From Chloroflexota bacterium (GTDB lineage Bacteria > Chloroflexota > Dormibacteria > CF-121), in assembly GCA_005881235.1 (NCBI GenBank), contig VBEQ01000161.1, forward strand, positions 1 through 18,298: a DNA stretch of 18,298 nucleotides, in the 5' to 3' direction. A model generated the notes under the pieces. That model did no database searches and had not been told where the DNA came from. It worked only from the letters and a program-made list of their open reading frames with translations. The position numbers and the translations under genes were made by a program. Below are positions 14,942 to 18,298 of the stretch, one piece after another; within the stretch, counting starts at the first letter, position 1; the number at the start of each line of letters is the position of its first letter.

Positions 14942-16140
14942 TACTGCGGCGGGTTCTTGAAGTACCCGCTGTAGTAGACGGAGGCATCGCAGGACGATTT
15001 GTCAGGCTGGACGCAGGAGAGGTCCATCCTGTCGTTCTTTTGGAACGTCAACGGGGTGATGAAATGGAAATCGAGATCGCGGAAGTTGTCGAGCTTCAGC
15101 GTCAGCAGCACCTGCTCCTGCTTCTTTTCCGCATTGAATCGTGAAAGTGTCAGGTCGCCGCTGTAGCCGTTGGGATTCTCAAAGACGAGGTCGGTAACGG
15201 ATAGCCCGCCGTCGGCAGGGATGGTCAGGTTGCCGCCACCGCTGAGGCGCGCCGCGTAGGCATTACCCCCAAAGGGATTCGCGCCGGTCGCTCCGCCGCC
15301 ACCACCGGTCGACGTCACGGGAGTCTGCGCCTTCAGCGTGTTGACTTGTGATTGCAGCGCGGATGCCTGGGGCGCGAGGGCCGCGGTTGCGGCGCTCTGG
15401 ATGCTCGGCTTGAGCCAAACAAACCACAGCAGCACCAGCAACAGCGCCAGCGCCGCCAGCCCGATGAGCGCGGGAATCAGCCATGGCGGGATCAGTCCTT
15501 CCTGCTGCATCGTCCCGTCGACGGTGATGGTGGGCAAGCCGTCCTGGTGAACGAGCACCTTGTATGGGTTGGTCTGTGGCGGTCCCGTGAGGAAGCGCTG
15601 TCTTGGCGCCATCCTGACCGAGGCAAAGCTCGCGGTGCCGGGTTCCGAGCTGAGGGCCGGCGGGGTGATGGTGAAGTTGAGCTTGCGATCGGGGTCGGCG
15701 GCGGTCAACCGGGCGCTGATGCGGACATTGCCCCGGTTGTCGAGCGCGAGGCGGGCGTGGGCACGCGACCGGCCTTTCGCGGTCCTCGGGATGAGCTCGG
15801 CGGAGGCGTCGTTGAACGGACCAACCTCGACCACGCCCTCCTCGACGACTGAGGCGCGAGCGTCTTCCCGCGACTTGACCCGGACCGCAAATGGGACAGC
15901 GCGTGCCAGCACGCTGGACGATTTGGGGGGTTTGAAGCGGATGCGCGCGACCGCCTCGGCGCCGGGAAAGAGCGGAATAACAGAAGGCTCGACAATGGCC
16001 CACGCCGACGCGTCGCCCAGGACCTCGAGGGTGAACTGGTCGACAACCGTCCCGGAGTTGCGGATGCGCACCTCGGAGACTGCCTCGCCACCCGGCGTGA
16101 CCGTGACAGCCTTGCTGGCAAGCGTGGCGGTAGCAGCCAT
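14941..16140 (-). CDS. Membrane-anchored beta-sandwich protein, eCIS-locus-associated type (unnamed)
   Basis: A 399-residue protein without a signal peptide. Residues about 10-110 are an Ig-like/ASH-like sandwich (VTVTPGGEAVSEVRIRNSGT, 12-31; SVVEEGVVEVGPF, 97-109). A second one follows (about 111-215, ending VDGTMQQEGLIPPW). One membrane helix spans about 219-243. Then come a short helical segment (SALQSQVNTLKAQT), a Gly-rich linker (279-293) and a C-terminal beta domain with Cys376 and Cys384. From memory, proteins with this N-terminal pattern occur in actinobacterial eCIS gene clusters, often labelled 'hydrolytic protein'; no hydrolase active site is visible here. The ATG at 16140 is preferred because the family begins close to this point; a start at 16179 is possible and neither has a good ribosome site. 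It is the first gene of the surface-protein operon. Confidence 0.82.
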   Translation of the reverse strand: MAATATLASKAVTVTPGGEAVSEVRIRNSGTVVDQFTLEVLGDASAWAIVEPSVIPLFPGAEAVARIRFKPPKSSSVLARAVPFAVRVKSREDARASVVEEGVVEVGPFNDASAELIPRTAKGRSRAHARLALDNRGNVRISARLTAADPDRKLNFTITPPALSSEPGTASFASVRMAPRQRFLTGPPQTNPYKVLVHQDGLPTITVDGTMQQEGLIPPWLIPALIGLAALALLLVLLWFVWLKPSIQSAATAALAPQASALQSQVNTLKAQTPVTSTGGGGGATGANPFGGNAYAARLSGGGNLTIPADGGLSVTDLVFENPNGYSGDLTLSRFNAEKKQEQVLLTLKLDNFRDLDFHFITPLTFQKNDRMDLSCVQPDKSSCDASVYYSGYFKNPPQ

Positions 16141-16316
16141 GGCGTTCGAAGCATAGGTAGCGCACCGTGGCCCGGCCATAGCCAGAGAGGAAGACGTGCA
16201 GGCATCGCGTGCTGCCCGTTAAGTCCACGTTGAGTGCCCGGAAAGTCGAGGTCACCAGAATGGCCTCAGCGGCGAAAGGCAGCAGGAGCCGTCGCCGGCA
16301 CGAGGAGGAGGAAACC
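16141..16316. promoter_or_regulatory. Divergent intergenic region between the surface-protein operon and the regulator gene
   Basis: 176 bp separates the two divergently read units, so promoters for both should lie here. No clear -35/-10 pair is found: TTGAGT (16230-16235) and CAGAAT (16256-16261) on the plus strand are 20 bp apart, which is too far. The regulator may act on both sides, but no convincing operator repeat is seen. Confidence 0.4.
16302..16310 (+). promoter_or_regulatory. Ribosome binding site that sets the regulator start
   Basis: GAGGAGGAG lies 6 bases before GTG at 16317. It is a near-perfect anti-16S match with good spacing, and no comparable site precedes the in-frame ATGs at 16209 and 16260. 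It therefore supports the shorter, GTG-started protein. Confidence 0.8.
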
Positions 16317-16967
16317 GTGATCGCCACCCGCCCCGCCGTCTTAACCGACCGCACGCGCGTCTATGTCGCCGCCGCCGACCCCGTATCGCGAGCGGGCATC
16401 GCCAGCCAGCTTCGTTCCCATCACGGACTCGACATGGTCGAAGAGCGCCAGGTCGATGCCGAGGTCGTGGCGCTCGTCGTCGCCGACCAGATGGACGAGG
16501 AGACCGCCCAGACCATTCGGGCACTGAAGCGCCGGGGCGTCGAGCGCGTCGTCTTGATCGTGACCCGCGTCGACGACACGGGGCTGCTCAGCGCCCTCGA
16601 AGCGGGCGCCCGCGGTGTGCTCCGCCGCAATCAGGCAACTCCCGAGAACCTGTTCGAGGCGATCCGTGCCGCCGCCGGCGGCGAGGGGGCGCTTTCACCG
16701 GACCTGCTGGGCCGCTTGCTCGACCAGGTCGGTCGACTCCAGCGCCAGGTCTTGAACCCGCGCGGGCTGAGCTTTGCCGTGCTGACGGACCGGGAAATCA
16801 AGGTTCTCAAGCTGCTCGCGGACGGATTGGACACCGCCGAAGTTGGCCGCCGGCTCTTTTACTCGGAGCGCACGGTCAAGAACATCGTCCACGACGTGAC
16901 CAGTCGATTGAACCTGCGCAACCGCACGCAGGCGGTCGCCTACGCGCTCAGACAGGGACTGATCTAG
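16317..16967 (+). CDS. LuxR/NarL-family regulator with degenerate receiver domain
   Basis: A 216-residue DNA-binding regulator. The N-terminal half (about 14-125) has the receiver fold, but the acidic pair is replaced by alanines (AAADPVSRAGI, 18-28) and the conserved lysine by arginine (GVLRRNQATPE, 100-110). Asp57 (VVAD) and Thr83 (LIVTRVDD) could stand at the phosphorylation and switch positions. Classical phosphorelay is therefore doubtful. The C-terminal GerE helix-turn-helix is intact: LTDREIKVLKLLADGLDTAE (156-175) and YSERTVKNIVHDVTSRLNLR (182-201). Start at GTG 16317 because of the strong ribosome site; the frame extends to 16209, but the extra residues are basic and low-complexity. 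It is divergent from the surface operon and 26 bp before an AGN-motif gene. No histidine kinase is nearby. Close relatives are common in actinobacteria (from memory). Confidence 0.9.
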   Translation: MIATRPAVLTDRTRVYVAAADPVSRAGIASQLRSHHGLDMVEERQVDAEVVALVVADQMDEETAQTIRALKRRGVERVVLIVTRVDDTGLLSALEAGARGVLRRNQATPENLFEAIRAAAGGEGALSPDLLGRLLDQVGRLQRQVLNPRGLSFAVLTDREIKVLKLLADGLDTAEVGRRLFYSERTVKNIVHDVTSRLNLRNRTQAVAYALRQGLI

Positions 16968-16993
16968 GACCTCCATCGGGGTCGGGGGGCGTC

Positions 16994-18298
16994 ATGCGCA
17001 CGACGTCGGCTGAGCACGGGACCGACGAGAGAGCTCCGGCGCGCGCAGCGAGCGAGGCTCAGCGCCGAGATACGGCGCTGCCGATGCATGCCCGCATGCT
17101 GCTCGGGTTGCAGGCGACGGCCGGCAACGCTGCTGTCGCCGACCTGATCGAGACACACAAGCCCGCCGCAATTTCGCCTCCAACGCTGGCGGAGGGTGGG
17201 GTGGGGGACGAAGCGGCACCGGCCCCCGTAACGGCGGAGGCCCCACCGAGCGAAGAGGCCACTGTCGATCCGCGCGCCGGCGAAACCGATGACGAACTCG
17301 CGGCGCTCGACGCCGAAGCCGATACCACAGCATCAATCTCCCCTCCCACTCTGGGCGAGAGCAGCCTGGGAGATGGTGAAGCTGGCGACGTCCCCGAGGC
17401 GCCGGGCGGGGGCGCCGAGCCCGGCGCGCCAATCGGCGAGCGGTCAGCGGCGCCAAGCCCCGACCTCAGCGGAGCTGATCCGGCCTCGGGCCTGGCGCGA
17501 GCCGGCAGCCTGCCCCCCGCACAGCTGCTGAGCTCGCTTGGAACGGTCTCAACCGCGGTTGACCGCCAGGCGGCGAATGAGCACGAGCGGCTCGCGGCCG
17601 ATGCACCGCAGCGGCCACGCCATCCCGGCGCGCCGGCCACCGTCGAATCGCCAGCCGCGACGCGCCTCGCGGTCGCTGAGAGATCAATCCCCAGCAACGC
17701 ACCCGCAATGCCGGAAGCCCGCGACGTGCAAGTCCGGCCTGGGGATACCCTCCCCCATCTTCCGCTCGAGGGCAATGCCGATCCCGCACTCGTCCATCAA
17801 CAGCACGCGCGCGTGCTGGGCAGCGTGGAACGCGAGCATGTCAGCGGCCGTCAAGACGCAATGCGACCGCTGGGCGAAGATGAAATCTTCCCAACCGCAC
17901 CGGCGGAGACATTGCGCGGCTCGATTGGCGAGACGGCCAGCCGTGCCGGCGCCGCTGCGGCTCAACCGAAGCCCGCCGAAGACGAGGGGGCGGCGTCGAT
18001 TATCGCCCAGCAAGAGAAAGGCGCCGAAATCCAGAGCGCGGTGGGCACCGGCCTGGCCTCACTCGCCGGTCAGCGTGAGGAGTATGCGCAGCGCACCGCG
18101 CGTGAGCACGCGAAAGCCGATGCCGAGATGTCGCAACTCGAGCAAGCGAATAGCCACGAGCAGGCGAGCGAGCGCGGCGCTGCCAAGCGCGAAGTGGCCG
18201 GGCTCCGCGGCCGATGGACGACCGCTCAGCAGGAGTTGGTCGCGGGCGCACAACACGAGGGTGATGCGAAAACTACAGAGGTCCTCCAGACCGTCGAC
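16994..18298 (+). CDS. AGN-motif protein, putative eCIS-associated cargo/accessory protein (3' end outside window)
   Basis: An open frame of 435 codons without a stop to the window edge. Near the N-terminus LLGLQATAGNAAVADLI (36-52) matches the LQxxAGNxAV motif that recurs at the start of proteins encoded in eCIS loci, often with DUF4157 or toxin domains. Residues about 55-290 are rich in Ala, Pro, Glu and Asp and look disordered, with a short duplicated motif, AISPPTLAEGGVGDEA (59-74) and SISPPTLGESSLGDGE (about 114-129). From about 335 the chain becomes helical and charged (QREEYAQRTAREHAKADAEM), like a long alpha-helical or coiled-coil body. No signal peptide or membrane helix is seen. It starts 26 bp after the regulator with GGGGGG before the ATG, so the two are probably co-transcribed. 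The C-terminal function lies beyond the window. Confidence 0.82.
   Translation, partial: MRTTSAEHGTDERAPARAASEAQRRDTALPMHARMLLGLQATAGNAAVADLIETHKPAAISPPTLAEGGVGDEAAPAPVTAEAPPSEEATVDPRAGETDDELAALDAEADTTASISPPTLGESSLGDGEAGDVPEAPGGGAEPGAPIGERSAAPSPDLSGADPASGLARAGSLPPAQLLSSLGTVSTAVDRQAANEHERLAADAPQRPRHPGAPATVESPAATRLAVAERSIPSNAPAMPEARDVQVRPGDTLPHLPLEGNADPALVHQQHARVLGSVEREHVSGRQDAMRPLGEDEIFPTAPAETLRGSIGETASRAGAAAAQPKPAEDEGAASIIAQQEKGAEIQSAVGTGLASLAGQREEYAQRTAREHAKADAEMSQLEQANSHEQASERGAAKREVAGLRGRWTTAQQELVAGAQHEGDAKTTEVLQTVD

Noticed and set aside
16230..16261. TTGAGT/CAGAAT pair as a plus-strand promoter for the regulator
   Set aside because: The 20-bp spacing is too long and both hexamers are imperfect.

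Overview
This is a GC-rich bacterial window with almost no non-coding space; the largest gap between genes is about 176 bp. The organism is probably a high-GC terrabacterial lineage such as Chloroflexota, Dormibacterota or deep Actinomycetota. The reasons are the glucose-6-phosphate dehydrogenase partner OpcA (typical of actinobacteria and cyanobacteria), a transaldolase/phosphoglucose isomerase fusion, and actinobacterial-looking proteins at the right end. This placement is an inference and cannot be settled from the window.

Left part (1-1872, minus strand): a class A penicillin-binding protein runs off the left edge. A 60-residue membrane protein precedes it, joined by a GTGA stop/start overlap, and a sigma-70-like promoter candidate lies upstream.

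Middle part (1992-9475, minus strand): a compact carbon-metabolism operon read in the order tal-pgi, gnd, zwf, opcA, ppa, pgl. Junctions are TGATG, a 3-bp gap, ATGA, GTGA and ATGA, so the six genes are almost certainly co-transcribed and translationally coupled. Together they give the whole oxidative pentose-phosphate branch (Zwf, Pgl, Gnd), the Zwf assembly factor, two enzymes joining this branch to glycolysis (Tal and Pgi in one chain) and a soluble pyrophosphatase.

Right part (9597-16140, minus strand): three genes for envelope or surface proteins. In transcription order they are a membrane-anchored beta-sandwich protein, a secreted Ig-like protein (TAATG junction), and a 1379-residue secreted protein with 12 NHL repeats followed by 6 ASH/choice-of-anchor-D-type domains. 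A strong GC palindrome separates this group from the metabolic operon.

Right edge (16317-18298, plus strand): a LuxR-type regulator with a degenerate receiver domain, then the start of an open reading frame that leaves the window. The latter carries an LQxxAGNxAV motif near its N-terminus. That motif, together with the beta-sandwich membrane protein and the regulator, resembles genes found in extracellular contractile injection system (eCIS) loci. The window probably stops at the border of such a locus, but no structural eCIS gene (sheath, tube, baseplate) is visible here.
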